DNA of 64,000 bases from Lelliottia sp. WAP21 (GCF_020532665.2 NZ_JAIWPG020000002.1:310001-374000); one strand, 5' to 3'. Shown: positions 1 through 8,185, counted from the first letter of the stretch. Made by a program: numbers and translations. Notes: generated by a model not told the origin, from the letters alone.

Positions 1-1900
1 GAATGCAGGTGGTCTCGTCACGCACGCGAATGAGCTGGGCATGTCCGCTACGGAGAACACGCACCGCGTAGTAGCGCCTCATCCCTTGCACCCTGAAAGC
101 AAGACCGCCGTACTCGCCCAAATGTAGGGTGATTTCACTTCGCACCCGGTAGTCAGTCCACTGCCGGGTGCCGTGAATAATGAGGCCTTCCTCATATTCT
201 TTAGAGATGCGGAAACTGGCTGGATAATGTCGCGAGAAGAGATCCACGCCGTTAACCCACGCCCGCCACCAGAAATTGTTCTCTCCTTTGGGCTTACGAA
301 GGGTCAGTTTTGGTGCGCCATCCCAGCGCATACTGTCGACGAGGAGCTGCCCACAGGCAAAGGGTGCGTGGCTGCTAAGGGTGACGCCGACTTCTCCAAT
401 CGGTTGGCCTTTGCAGTCGGGAATAACCAGTGAGAGGGTGGCCGTATCGCCTGGCAAAAGTTGCTGCGCCTCGCCATAGCAGGGCGTCAGGCAGTTGTTT
501 TCATCATAAACCCGGTAGCAGAGCTGGACGTTAAGCGACGCGGTATTGCTGGCAGGGGCAATAACGTCGGCCTGTAGCCGTTGACCTGGATAGATCAGCG
601 GGGTTGCCATTAAGTCGTAGCTACGCATGTCGACAATTTCTGGCGGCGTAAAGGTCTGCGTCGTGACGCTGGCATGACGTCCCGGCGCAAGAGGGGGATA
701 GCGGAGGCTCAGCATCTGCCGACCCTCGTACGCCTCATTACCCACCTCAACCGGTACGGCGTTCGTCTCATTCAGCCAGCGAAAACCCTGTACGCTGCCC
801 GGCAGTGAGAAGTGGTACTGCGCGCCTGCTTTTTTCGCTTCAGGACGAGGCAGGCCGGCAATTTGGTGCCCCAGTCCAACCAGATAATCGGTTATGCGCA
901 CGGCGTTGTTAATGGAAAATCCGCCATCTGCCGAGGAGATCAGCATTCTGTCTGCCAGCGGGCCGCGCCAGTCTGGCCCCTCGTCAATGCCCTTTAGCCC
1001 CAGCATGATGCCGGACAGGCAGCCGACGTTCCCTGCATTACAGTCGGTATCCCAACCTGATGTGTTAACAATGCACTGCGCCTGCTGGAAATTATCGGGC
1101 GCATACAGAATCGCCATAATCATCAACGCATGGTTTGGGATCACGTGACAGTTGCTGGGATATTTATGGTATCCATAGTGTTCTTCAATTTTCTGCCGCG
1201 TGACCTGCCAGTCGTTGTCTTCATACCGCCAGCGACGGACGTCGGCGACAAGCCTGGCGATATCTGAATGCTCAGGGATGACGGATAAAGCACATTCAAG
1301 CAGCTTATCAATGTCCTGACATATAAACGCCTGAGACTCCATTGCCGCCCACAGCATCGCGGCATGCACAGATTCACCGTCATGGCTCACGCTGGCCGCT
1401 TTTTTTGCCAGCGTCGCCGCCAGCTCGGGCTGACCTGGCGCCACCAACGCCCAGCTATCAATAAAAATTTGTGCGCCGATTTGCTCCGCGATGGTTTTAC
1501 CGTTGGTTTCGATAGCCCCGCTCAGTGGGGCAGGGATCCCTTTTTTGAGGTTCAGCCATGCGGTGTGCTCGGTCGAGTTACCATTGCCTCCCCACCAAAG
1601 GATGGTGCGTTTATCAATGATGTAATTCAGCCAGCAATGTCCTATCTGCTCCGACGTCAGATCCGGCGGCAAGGCATAATCTTCCAGCGCGCGAATAAAG
1701 GTAAATGTCCCTGCGACATCATCATCAGTGATCACTAAGGGACGGTTAAATTTTTCATGGACGTAATACTCGACTGGACCCAGCTCCTCCATGATTTTTT
1801 GATAGGTCCAGCCTTCAAAGGGGCGCCCAAGATAGACGCCGATTAATTTCCCTAACACACCTGCATAAACCCGGGATTCATAATCAGAAGGTAATTCCAT
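1..1900 (-). CDS. ADP-ribosylglycohydrolase family protein, 3' end cut by window edge
   Basis: The frame is open from an ATG at 1900 to the left edge (about 633 codons, no stop). The N-terminal half is an ADP-ribosylglycohydrolase (DraG/ARH-like) domain. Metal-binding acidic motifs are visible: TDDD at residues 58-61 and WDTDCNAGN at 283-291, plus the family block GNGNSTEHTAW and an ASVSHDGE segment. From about residue 340 a second region follows that looks like beta-sandwich domains, with repeated aromatic/Gly strands up to the edge. DraG-like enzymes cleave N-glycosidic bonds of ADP-ribose or related ribosides in a Mg-dependent manner; the substrate here is unknown. It starts 30 bp after the LacI-type gene on the same strand, so the two are probably one transcript. 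No signal peptide is seen, so it is likely cytoplasmic. The gene is absent at this place in E. coli K-12. Confidence 0.85.
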   Translation of the reverse strand, partial: MELPSDYESRVYAGVLGKLIGVYLGRPFEGWTYQKIMEELGPVEYYVHEKFNRPLVITDDDVAGTFTFIRALEDYALPPDLTSEQIGHCWLNYIIDKRTILWWGGNGNSTEHTAWLNLKKGIPAPLSGAIETNGKTIAEQIGAQIFIDSWALVAPGQPELAATLAKKAASVSHDGESVHAAMLWAAMESQAFICQDIDKLLECALSVIPEHSDIARLVADVRRWRYEDNDWQVTRQKIEEHYGYHKYPSNCHVIPNHALMIMAILYAPDNFQQAQCIVNTSGWDTDCNAGNVGCLSGIMLGLKGIDEGPDWRGPLADRMLISSADGGFSINNAVRITDYLVGLGHQIAGLPRPEAKKAGAQYHFSLPGSVQGFRWLNETNAVPVEVGNEAYEGRQMLSLRYPPLAPGRHASVTTQTFTPPEIVDMRSYDLMATPLIYPGQRLQADVIAPASNTASLNVQLCYRVYDENNCLTPCYGEAQQLLPGDTATLSLVIPDCKGQPIGEVGVTLSSHAPFACGQLLVDSMRWDGAPKLTLRKPKGENNFWWRAWVNGVDLFSRHYPASFRISKEYEEGLIIHGTRQWTDYRVRSEITLHLGEYGGLAFRVQGMRRYYAVRVLRSGHAQLIRVRDETTCI

Positions 1901-1930
1901 CTACACTATCCTTTTTCTTTGGTTGGCCCA

Positions 1931-2932
1931 TCAGGCCGATTCTCGTGTGATCAAACGCCAGGGCATTGCAGTCGAGCTGCCCTGATTGGGTGGGGCGCTG
2001 GGATCAGGAGCCATCAGAATGGAGCCTGCCCGCATGCCGAGTTGTTCGGGAAATTGTGCCAGGGTCGTCAGGGAAGGGGTAACCAGCGCGGAGGCGGGAA
2101 TATCATCAAAACCAATCACCGCAAGCTGGGCGGGGATGGCAATCCCTTTTTCTCTGGCCGCCCGCATCACCCCGATGGCCATTAAATCGTTGGCGGCAAA
2201 GATAGCGTCTGGTCGTTCCCGTTGGCTGAAAAGCTGGATTGCCATCTGGTAACCACTTTGCTCGGTAAAATCAGGGTGTGAGAGGATCTGTGGGAGCAGG
2301 CCTGCCAGCTCCATTGCCTGCTGATACCCCTTCGCCCTCGCGTGTTGCGGCCCCCCCGTGCCTGCAATCATCCAGATATTCTGGTGACCTTTACACAACA
2401 GATAGTCGACAGCCTCACGGGCGGCGGCGACGTTATCAATAAAAAGGGTGTGGAGGGGTAAAGGGCCGGTTTTTTTCTCCCCGGCTTCAATGCGCACGAT
2501 CGGTATCCCGGCCTGTAGATAGGGTTCAAAATCAGCCATCCCGGTGTTAAAAAAGGTGCCGATCACGGCGTCTACCCGGCCCTGCGCGGCCCAGCGCAAA
2601 AAATGCAGCTCCCTTTCACGTAGGCCGTCTGTGCTGGCGACAATCACATCGTAATGATGTTCGTCCATCACGGACTGTACGCCGCGTATCAGTGAGGCAT
2701 AAAAAGGGTTGGTGATATCCGGAATAATGCAGGCCACGGACAAGGTTTTATTGGTTTTGAGCGCCTGAGCAAAACGGTTAGGAACATAACCCAGCTGTTT
2801 TGCCGCCGCTTCGACGCGGGCGACCGTCTCCTGCGGGTAGGCGTGACTCCCGTTATTCAGCACGACTGAGACCACCGCTTGCGACACGCCAACCAGATTC
2901 GCAACGTCCCGCTGTGTCACCCTCTTTTTCAT
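1931..2932 (-). CDS. LacI/GalR-family transcriptional regulator
   Basis: 333 residues, normal length for the family. An N-terminal LacI helix-turn-helix is clear at about residues 5-27 (TQRDVANLVGVSQAVVS), followed by the hinge helix region with the YVPNRFAQAL segment near 50-58 and a periplasmic-binding-protein-like effector domain from about 60 to the end. Start is ATG at 2932. A perfect 12-bp palindrome lies 12 bp upstream, so autoregulation is likely. It is followed after 30 bp by the ADP-ribosylglycohydrolase, its probable target. LacI members usually sense sugars or nucleosides; the effector cannot be read from the sequence. The gene is divergent from chiP, 524 bp away, so it could also influence that promoter. 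Confidence 0.9.
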   Translation of the reverse strand: MKKRVTQRDVANLVGVSQAVVSVVLNNGSHAYPQETVARVEAAAKQLGYVPNRFAQALKTNKTLSVACIIPDITNPFYASLIRGVQSVMDEHHYDVIVASTDGLRERELHFLRWAAQGRVDAVIGTFFNTGMADFEPYLQAGIPIVRIEAGEKKTGPLPLHTLFIDNVAAAREAVDYLLCKGHQNIWMIAGTGGPQHARAKGYQQAMELAGLLPQILSHPDFTEQSGYQMAIQLFSQRERPDAIFAANDLMAIGVMRAAREKGIAIPAQLAVIGFDDIPASALVTPSLTTLAQFPEQLGMRAGSILMAPDPSAPPNQGSSTAMPWRLITRESA

Positions 2933-2944
2933 CTTCCTCTCAAC

Positions 2945-2956
2945 TTATACGTATAA
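2945..2956. promoter_or_regulatory. Perfect palindrome, probable LacI-type operator
   Basis: TTATACGTATAA is a perfect 12-bp inverted repeat with a central CG step, as in many LacI/GalR operators. It sits 12 bp upstream of the start codon of the LacI-type gene, where a bound repressor would block transcription or initiation. The link to this regulator is inferred from position and symmetry only. Confidence 0.55.
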
Positions 2957-3183
2957 CCTGAGGTGTTAATTAAGGTGGTCGTTGAAATTTGTCAATAATA
3001 ACCCTGAGCAAAAGGTGGTTTTTGTGGTTAAAAAAGGATCGTTGTCACATTTTGTCGGCGGGGATAACGGTGGGTGAGGGCGTAAAATATTTTGTTTGTG
3101 GCGCGAATTAATTAGCAGGAGGTGAAACGTTATTTTGTGAATCTATTGAGGGTATTTTATTTGTTTGATAAATATCAAAAGAA

Positions 3184-3197
3184 TGAAACCGTTTACA
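3184..3197. promoter_or_regulatory. LacI-type operator-like imperfect palindrome in chiP/LacI intergenic region
   Basis: TGAAACCGTTTACA matches its reverse complement at 10 of 14 positions and has the central CG and the GAAAC/GTTT halves seen in GalR/LacI-type operators. It is about 250 bp from both divergent genes. The protein that binds it is unknown; the neighbouring LacI-type regulator is the nearest candidate. The rest of 2933-3456 is AT-rich, and I can assign no other element with confidence apart from the ChiX site. Confidence 0.35.
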
Positions 3198-3438
3198 TAT
3201 CTATGGAAAACAACAATTATTTTTGCTGTGTTTTCATTTTTTACCCCACGGCTGAAATGTAACAGAAAGAAATAGAATATGTGCAGTTGCTCATATTTTC
3301 ACATTCCCGTTACAGAAATCTATTGATAATTCGCGTCGCGAAAAATAGTCTATTCACTGTAGTCTGCGAGGTTTTTCTCAACGCTACTTTTTCATTTTTA
3401 TTTTTTCGCTGTTTTCCTTTGGTAACAGCAATTTATAT

Positions 3439-3450
3439 GTCAAAGAGGAA
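3439..3450 (+). promoter_or_regulatory. ChiX sRNA pairing site over chiP ribosome-binding site
   Basis: GTCAAAGAGGAA is exactly complementary over 12 nt to the seed of the enterobacterial sRNA ChiX (MicM/RybC), recalled as UUCCUCUUUGAC. It covers the AGAGGA Shine-Dalgarno just before the chiP ATG at 3457. In E. coli and Salmonella this pairing silences chiP translation until chitooligosaccharide-induced decoy RNA titrates ChiX. The match is seen here; the mechanism is taken from those species, and ChiX itself is not in this window. Confidence 0.85.
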
Positions 3451-3456
3451 CATTTT

Positions 3457-4854
3457 ATGCGTACGTTCAGTGGCAAACGTAGTGCGCTGGCGCTGGCTAT
3501 TGCCGGTGTCACAGCAATGTCGGGGTTCGTCATCACTCCCCAGGCTCATGCAGCCGGTTTTATCGATGATTCAACGCTTACGGGCGGTATTTATTACTGG
3601 CAACGTGAACGTGACCGTAAAGATGTCACCGAAGACAAATACAAAACAAACCTCGCGCACTCCACCTGGAACGCCAACCTTGATTTCCAGTCAGGTTATG
3701 CGGCGGATATGTTTGGTCTGGATATTGCCGCCTTTACGGCCATTGAAATGGCCGAAAATGGTGACAGCGGCCATCCTAATGAAATCGCTTTCTCCTCCAG
3801 CAATAAAGCCTATAAAGAGGACTGGTCTGGCGATAAGAGTGGTGTCAGCCTTTATAAAGCCGCAGCGAAATTTAAATATGGTCCGGTCTGGGCGCGTGGG
3901 GGGTATATTCAGCCAACGGGGCAAACCCTGTTAGCGCCGCACTGGAGCTTTATGCCGGGCACCTACCAGGGGGCAGAAGCGGGCGCGAATTTTGACTACG
4001 GCGATGCCGGTGCGTTGAGCTTCTCCTATATGTGGACCAACGAGTACAAAGCGCCATGGCACATCGAGATGGACAAGTTCTATCAGAATGACAAAAAGAC
4101 CAAAGTGGAATATCTCCACTCGCTGGGCGCGAAGTACGATTTTAAAAACGATCTGGTACTTGAGGCCGCCTTTGGTCAGGCCGAAGGCTATATCGACCAG
4201 TACTTTGCTAAGGCAAGCTACAAATTTGATATCGTGGGCGGCCCGTTAACCACTTCCTACCAGTTCTACGGCACCCGTGATAAAGCCAGCAACGGCAGCG
4301 TCAACGATATTTATGACGGAACCGCATGGCTGCAGGCACTGACCTTTGGTTATAAAATTGGTCAGGTCGATCTGCGTCTTGAAGGCACAATGGTTAAAGC
4401 GGAAGGGCAACAGGGCTACTTCCTGCAACGTATGACGCCAACCTACGCCTCGTCAAATGGTCGTCTCGATATCTGGTGGGATAACCGCTCTGACTTTAAC
4501 GCCGATGGCGAAAAAGCCCTCTTCTTCGGTGCAATGTACGATCTGAAAAACTGGAATCTGCCAGGCTGGGCAGTCGGTGCATCCTATGCCTACGCCTGGG
4601 ACGCGAAGCCTGCAGATATGGCGACCCCGGATGCGTACTACGATCCTAACTACCGCCTGAAAGAGTCTTCCTATAGCCTGGATGCTATTTACACACTGCA
4701 GGAGGGTCGCGCCAAAGGCACGATGTTTAAACTGCACTTCACCCAGTACGACAACCACTCCGACATTCCTAGCTATGCGGGCGGTTACGGCAACATCTTC
4801 CAGGACGAACGTGACGTGAAGTTCATGGTTATCGCCCCCTTCACTATTTTCTGA
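3457..4854 (+). CDS. chiP: Chitoporin ChiP (OprD-family outer-membrane porin)
   Basis: 465 residues, close to E. coli ChiP (YbfM, about 468). The signal peptide ends near residue 32 (Ala-His-Ala-Ala before [15 protein letters not shown]). The mature part consists of alternating aromatic/polar beta strands of an OprD-type barrel and ends in the outer-membrane C-terminal Phe (APFTIF). It allows uptake of chitooligosaccharides across the outer membrane. Start is ATG at 3457, with AGAGGA upstream inside the ChiX site. chiQ follows 39 bp downstream. In E. coli the operon is also NagC-controlled; I could not convincingly place NagC sites here. Confidence 0.95.
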   Translation: MRTFSGKRSALALAIAGVTAMSGFVITPQAHAAGFIDDSTLTGGIYYWQRERDRKDVTEDKYKTNLAHSTWNANLDFQSGYAADMFGLDIAAFTAIEMAENGDSGHPNEIAFSSSNKAYKEDWSGDKSGVSLYKAAAKFKYGPVWARGGYIQPTGQTLLAPHWSFMPGTYQGAEAGANFDYGDAGALSFSYMWTNEYKAPWHIEMDKFYQNDKKTKVEYLHSLGAKYDFKNDLVLEAAFGQAEGYIDQYFAKASYKFDIVGGPLTTSYQFYGTRDKASNGSVNDIYDGTAWLQALTFGYKIGQVDLRLEGTMVKAEGQQGYFLQRMTPTYASSNGRLDIWWDNRSDFNADGEKALFFGAMYDLKNWNLPGWAVGASYAYAWDAKPADMATPDAYYDPNYRLKESSYSLDAIYTLQEGRAKGTMFKLHFTQYDNHSDIPSYAGGYGNIFQDERDVKFMVIAPFTIF

Positions 4855-4862
4855 TAAACGGG

Positions 4863-4883
4863 CCAGCGGGTCAGGCCCGCTGG
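4863..4883 (+). other. chiP-chiQ intercistronic hairpin
   Basis: CCAGCGGG and CCCGCTGG form an 8-bp GC-rich stem with a 5-nt loop, directly after the chiP stop and just before the chiQ ribosome-binding site. There is no T-run, so it is not an intrinsic terminator. It may protect the chiP 3' end or lower chiQ expression. Confidence 0.6.
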
Positions 4884-4893
4884 ACGAGAGGCT

Positions 4894-5229
4894 ATGATGA
4901 TGAAAAAAATCGTCCTGATTATGGTGATGGCCGCAGCGTTGACCGCCTGCGTGCAGCAGCAGGCCCCAAAAGAGGACTCACGTCTTAAAGAGGCCTATAG
5001 CGCGTGCATCAATACGGCCGAAGGGTCGCCTGAAAAAATCGAGGCCTGTCAGAGTGTGCTGAATGTGCTTAAGAAAGAGAAGACGCACGAGCAGTTCGCC
5101 ACGCAGGAAAATGTGCGGGTGATGGATTATCAGGCCTGCATTCAGGCGCGTAAAACGGGTAACGACCAGGAAGTGGCACTCCGCTGCGATAAGATTTGGC
5201 AGGAGATCCGCAGCAACAATAGCAACTGA
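4894..5229 (+). CDS. chiQ: ChiQ, small outer-membrane-type lipoprotein of the chitoporin operon
   Basis: Corresponds to E. coli ChiQ (YbfN, about 108 residues). The lipoprotein signal is clear: basic MKK, a hydrophobic run, then the lipobox LTAC, with lipidated Cys at residue 19 counting from ATG 4894. The remaining roughly 90 residues are charged and helical with several Cys pairs. Three in-frame ATGs occur in tandem (4894, 4897, 4900) behind GAGAGG; any could be used, giving 109-111 residues. Its biochemical role is unknown; co-transcription with chiP suggests a role in chitin sugar uptake. Confidence 0.9.
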   Translation: MMMKKIVLIMVMAAALTACVQQQAPKEDSRLKEAYSACINTAEGSPEKIEACQSVLNVLKKEKTHEQFATQENVRVMDYQACIQARKTGNDQEVALRCDKIWQEIRSNNSN

Positions 5230-5236
5230 TAAGCGA

Positions 5237-5324
5237 CCAGAACGCCCGGTGGCGTTGCACTGTTCTGGCCTGTGGGGAGTAACACTCTGCAGGCCCGGTA
5301 AAGGCAGCGCCACCGGGCTTTTTT
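5237..5324 (+). terminator. chiPQ terminator region with two competing stems
   Basis: An 11-bp perfect stem (GCCCGGTGGCG at 5244-5254 with CGCCACCGGGC at 5308-5318) is followed by TTTTTTGC, like an intrinsic terminator but with a 53-nt insert. A second stem, CCAGAAC 5237-5243 with GTTCTGG 5262-5268, encloses the left arm, so the two cannot form as simple nested helices. It is either a compound terminator or an RNA switch-like 3' end. Confidence 0.6.
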
Positions 5325-5340
5325 GCTAAACGTCAGGCAT

Positions 5341-5366
5341 AAAAAAAGCCAACCTGTCGGCTGGCT
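5341..5366 (-). terminator. fur intrinsic terminator
   Basis: On the minus strand AGCCAGCC, loop GACA and GGTTGGCT form an 8-bp stem (one G-U pair), followed by seven T, 20 bp after the fur stop codon. It faces the chiPQ terminator, as expected for convergent operons. Confidence 0.85.
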
Positions 5367-5385
5367 CATATTCTGTCATGACACC

Positions 5386-5832
5386 TTATTTGGTGTCGTG
5401 CGCATGTTCATTTTCGCGGCAATCACCCTCAGCACAGTGACCATAAAGGTACAGGCTGTGGTTGGTGAGACGGATGCCATGGCGAGTGGCAATCTCACGC
5501 TGACGCGCTTCAATGGAATCATCGCTAAATTCGATCACTTTGCCGCAATCCAGGCAAATCAGGTGGTCGTGGTGATGCTGCTGTGTCAGTTCAAAAACGG
5601 ATTTACCGCCTTCGAAGTTATGACGGGTGACAATGCCAGCGTCATCGAACTGGTTCAACACACGGTATACGGTCGCCAGTCCAATTTCTTCACCCATGTC
5701 GATCAGGCGCTTGTACAAGTCTTCCGCACTGACATGATGATTGTCCGGCCCTTGCAGAACTTCCAGGATTTTTAAACGAGGAAGCGTAACTTTCAGGCCA
5801 GCCTTCTTTAATGCGGTATTGTTGTCAGTCAT
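5386..5832 (-). CDS. fur: Ferric uptake regulator Fur
   Basis: 148 residues, the same length as E. coli Fur and nearly identical. It has a winged-helix DNA-binding domain (about 1-82) and a dimerisation/metal domain with the HHHDH block at 87-91 and the zinc-site CxxC at 93-96; further Cys lie in the CAEGDC tail. With Fe(II) it represses iron-acquisition genes and the sRNA RyhB. Start is ATG at 5832, which lies inside the last codons of the upstream leader ORF uof, so translation is probably coupled. It is downstream of fldA on the same strand. Confidence 0.98.
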   Translation of the reverse strand: MTDNNTALKKAGLKVTLPRLKILEVLQGPDNHHVSAEDLYKRLIDMGEEIGLATVYRVLNQFDDAGIVTRHNFEGGKSVFELTQQHHHDHLICLDCGKVIEFSDDSIEARQREIATRHGIRLTNHSLYLYGHCAEGDCRENEHAHDTK

Positions 5833-5911
5833 GCGGAATCTGTCCTGTTGCTAAACGATTCACTTCTAAAGAAGAAGTGACAGAAAATGCACTTGGGATA
5901 ATGCGTCTCAT
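5825..5911 (-). CDS. uof: uof, 28-codon leader ORF coupled to fur
   Basis: An ATG at 5911 opens a 28-codon ORF (begins MRRIIPSAFS, ends TGQIPHD) whose TGA overlaps the fur start (ATGACTGA). Length and overlap match the uof leader of E. coli, through which RyhB and translational coupling control Fur synthesis. The ORF and overlap are visible; RyhB control is inferred from E. coli. No strong Shine-Dalgarno is seen before it. Confidence 0.85.
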   Translation of the reverse strand: MRRIIPSAFSVTSSLEVNRLATGQIPHD

Positions 5912-6123
5912 TATAGAACTGCCATGGCTAAATGAAAACTGCAAGTCTCAAGCAAAGTATGCTTATAAAAACGTGGTATCGCCAACAAAGTTGGGCGAAT
6001 GCGTCCACTTTAACCTGGGTTATTGTACAGGTCTGAAAGCAAAAGTTAAAAATTTGTAGCAATTATTTTAATTGGAAATACCTATCAATGCGACGCAGCC
6101 TGAAAGCTGCGCCGTATGATCAA

Positions 6124-6654
6124 TCAGGCATTCAGAATGTCGTCGAGGTTCAGCTCTTCACGAATCTGTTTTACCCACTGCGTGACGCGTTCTGCGGTGA
6201 GTTCTGGCTGGCGATCTTCATCGATGGCCAGGCCGACAAAGTGATCGTCATCCGCCAGGCCTTTGGACGCTTCAAAGTGATAGCCAGCCGTTGGCCAGTG
6301 GCCCACAATCGCGGCACCGCGCGGTTCGATGATGTCGCGAATGGTGCCCAGTGCATCGCAGAAATACTCTGCATAATCTTCCTGGTCGCCGCAGCCAAAC
6401 AGCGCAACCAGCTTACCGTTGAAGTCGACTTCTTCTAACGTCGGGAAGAAGTCATCCCAGTCGCACTGCGCTTCGCCGTAATACCAGGTTGGAATGCCCA
6501 GCAGCAGGATGTCGTAACCTTCGAGATCCTCTTTGCTGCTTTTAGCAATGTCATGCACGTCGGCAACGTCTTTACCAAGCTGTTTCTGAATATTTTTTGC
6601 GATGTTTTCGGTATTACCGGTATCGCTGCCGAAAAAAATGCCGATGATTGCCAT
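6124..6654 (-). CDS. fldA: Flavodoxin I
   Basis: 176 residues, the E. coli FldA length. It is a cytoplasmic FMN electron carrier for biotin synthase, methionine synthase reactivation, the IspG/IspH steps and others. The FMN phosphate loop GSDTGNTE is at residues 9-16, and the aromatic FMN-stacking loops PTWYYGE and [12 protein letters not shown] are present. Start is the ATG at 6654, matching the family start MAIIGIFFG; an upstream in-frame start would add 21 unconserved residues. It lies between ybfE and fur on the same strand, with a 157-bp gap to ybfE that can hold its own promoter. Confidence 0.97.
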   Translation of the reverse strand: MAIIGIFFGSDTGNTENIAKNIQKQLGKDVADVHDIAKSSKEDLEGYDILLLGIPTWYYGEAQCDWDDFFPTLEEVDFNGKLVALFGCGDQEDYAEYFCDALGTIRDIIEPRGAAIVGHWPTAGYHFEASKGLADDDHFVGLAIDEDRQPELTAERVTQWVKQIREELNLDDILNA

Positions 6655-6811
6655 GAGTAAAATAACCTCTTGAAACTTAATGGTATGGTGGCGCAAATTG
6701 TCCACGGATAAGGGCAATCATAGCAGAACAGGTAAGGTAGCGGAAACAGCTATCATGCCGGACTGCACTCTGTGCTACATGATTGATGAGAATGCGCAGA
6801 TTTTCAGACTT

Positions 6812-7099
6812 TCACCTGGTGTTTTGCAGGGCCTGAAGTTGTTCAAGCAACAGCGCTTCGATCAGCTCGCTGCGGCTGATATCACGGGCGTCGGCCAGTT
6901 CATTCAGCGCGTCCACCGCATCCGCGTTGAGTTTTAACTCGACGCGTTTAAGCCCGCGACTTTTATCGCGTTTGAGCTGATTGCGTTTATTGATACGCAG
7001 CTGTTCATCACGCGACAGCGGATTTGTTTTTGGGCGTCCCGGTCGACGTTCAGTTGCGAACAGATCTAATGTCGTACGGTCCGTTTGTTCTTTGGCCAT
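6812..7099 (-). CDS. ybfE: LexA-regulated ribbon-helix-helix-like protein YbfE
   Basis: 95 residues, similar to E. coli YbfE (97). The C-terminal half (RVELKLNADAVDALNELADARDISRSELIEALL) looks like a ribbon-helix-helix DNA-binding fold. The N-terminal half is very basic, with a GRPKTNPL AT-hook-like patch near residues 21-28. The E. coli gene belongs to the LexA regulon; a degenerate LexA box lies about 120 bp upstream here. The cellular function is unknown. Confidence 0.92.
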   Translation of the reverse strand: MAKEQTDRTTLDLFATERRPGRPKTNPLSRDEQLRINKRNQLKRDKSRGLKRVELKLNADAVDALNELADARDISRSELIEALLLEQLQALQNTR

Positions 7100-7216
7100 G
7101 ATTCAGAGACTTCGGGGGAAAACAGGCAGCCCTGCTATTGCCGGGGCGATGAGCGCGACATCATACATCACCGCTACCCACACGCCAACGACTGGCAGCG
7201 CTGAGGCATCCAGTCG

Positions 7217-7232
7217 CTGGCTTTTTAATCAA
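7217..7232. promoter_or_regulatory. Degenerate LexA (SOS) box upstream of ybfE
   Basis: Read toward ybfE the site is TTGATTAAAAAGCCAG, one base from the CTG-N10-CAG LexA core. It strongly resembles the ybfE box I recall from E. coli (CTGATTAAAAACCCAG). It overlaps the ybfF stop codon. The changed first base may weaken LexA binding. Confidence 0.6.
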
Positions 7233-8002
7233 ATGTCATTCTCACTCAGGTAGCGGTGGATAGCCCGCAGCACCGCGTCGGGTTTTTCAGCGTGTACCCA
7301 GTGACCGGCACCGGCAATCACATGCGCACGTGCTTGCGGGAATTGCGCCAGCAGCGCATCGCGGTATGCCTCGGTGACGTAAGGCGAGTTGCCGCCACGA
7401 ATAAACAGGGTAGGGTGCTGCCAGGCGGGAACCGGCTGCCAGCCCACGATCTGAGGATATTGATCCCACAACACCGGCACGTTAAACCGCCATGCCCCGT
7501 CGACGAAGGATTTTAACAAAAACTGCACCACGCCTTCTTCTGCAAGATGCTCGCGCATCACCGTCGCGGCCTGCTGGCGCGTGGTGACACCGGCTTGCGT
7601 AACGGCATTAATCGCGGCGAAGATCTCATCGTGGCGACGCACGTCGTAATCAACCGGCGCAACATCAATCACCACCAGTTGATCGATTCGCGCCGGAGCG
7701 AGTGCGGTCAGCGCCATCACCGCTTTGCCGCCCATTGAATGGCCTATCAGCGTGGCTTTCTCGATGTGGTTTGCATCAAGTGTCTCCAGCAGATCTTGCG
7801 CCATCGCCGCGTAGCTCATTTCGGGGCTGCGCCCGGAAAGCCCGTGGTTGCGCATATCCACCTGCAGGATGTCGCGATCGCTGACCAGATCGCGAGCCAG
7901 CACGCCCAGGTTATCAAGGCTGCCAAAAAGGCCGTGAACCAGTACGATGGGGGAATTATTGTTCGGCGATTGTGCAGATTGCGCTCGGCTATTCAATTTC
8001 AT
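7229..8002 (-). CDS. ybfF: Alpha/beta-hydrolase esterase YbfF
   Basis: 257 residues versus 254 in E. coli. It has an alpha/beta-hydrolase fold: oxyanion block HGLFG at 23-27, nucleophile elbow GHSMGG with Ser89, and catalytic His234 in GAGHWVH near the end. The E. coli enzyme hydrolyses short acyl esters including acyl-CoA; its natural role is unclear. Start is ATG at 8002, divergent from seqA. The 183-bp gap holds both promoters; a TATAAT hexamer is at 8138-8143 facing seqA. Confidence 0.95.
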   Translation of the reverse strand: MKLNSRAQSAQSPNNNSPIVLVHGLFGSLDNLGVLARDLVSDRDILQVDMRNHGLSGRSPEMSYAAMAQDLLETLDANHIEKATLIGHSMGGKAVMALTALAPARIDQLVVIDVAPVDYDVRRHDEIFAAINAVTQAGVTTRQQAATVMREHLAEEGVVQFLLKSFVDGAWRFNVPVLWDQYPQIVGWQPVPAWQHPTLFIRGGNSPYVTEAYRDALLAQFPQARAHVIAGAGHWVHAEKPDAVLRAIHRYLSENDI

Positions 8003-8185
8003 GGCAAAGTTCTTTTTTTACGGGTGTCAGGTTAGGGTATTATGTTGACCATTCTGCCGTCCGGCTGCAAGGATCCAGTTTAATCTGACTTTTGCCGCCA
8101 TCCTGGCTTGACCCTATCCGCGGTTGGGATTTGAACCTATAATCCCAACGACTTGTATTCAGATAAGATATTGCACTGGATTAAG

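Noticed and set aside
3144-3180. NagC sites in the chiP upstream region
   Set aside because: AT-rich stretches such as GGTATTTTATTTG are loosely similar, but I could not align both halves of a NagC palindrome.
6094-6111. fldA terminator
   Set aside because: CGCAGC/GCTGCG forms a 6-bp hairpin after fldA, but there is no T-run on the minus strand.
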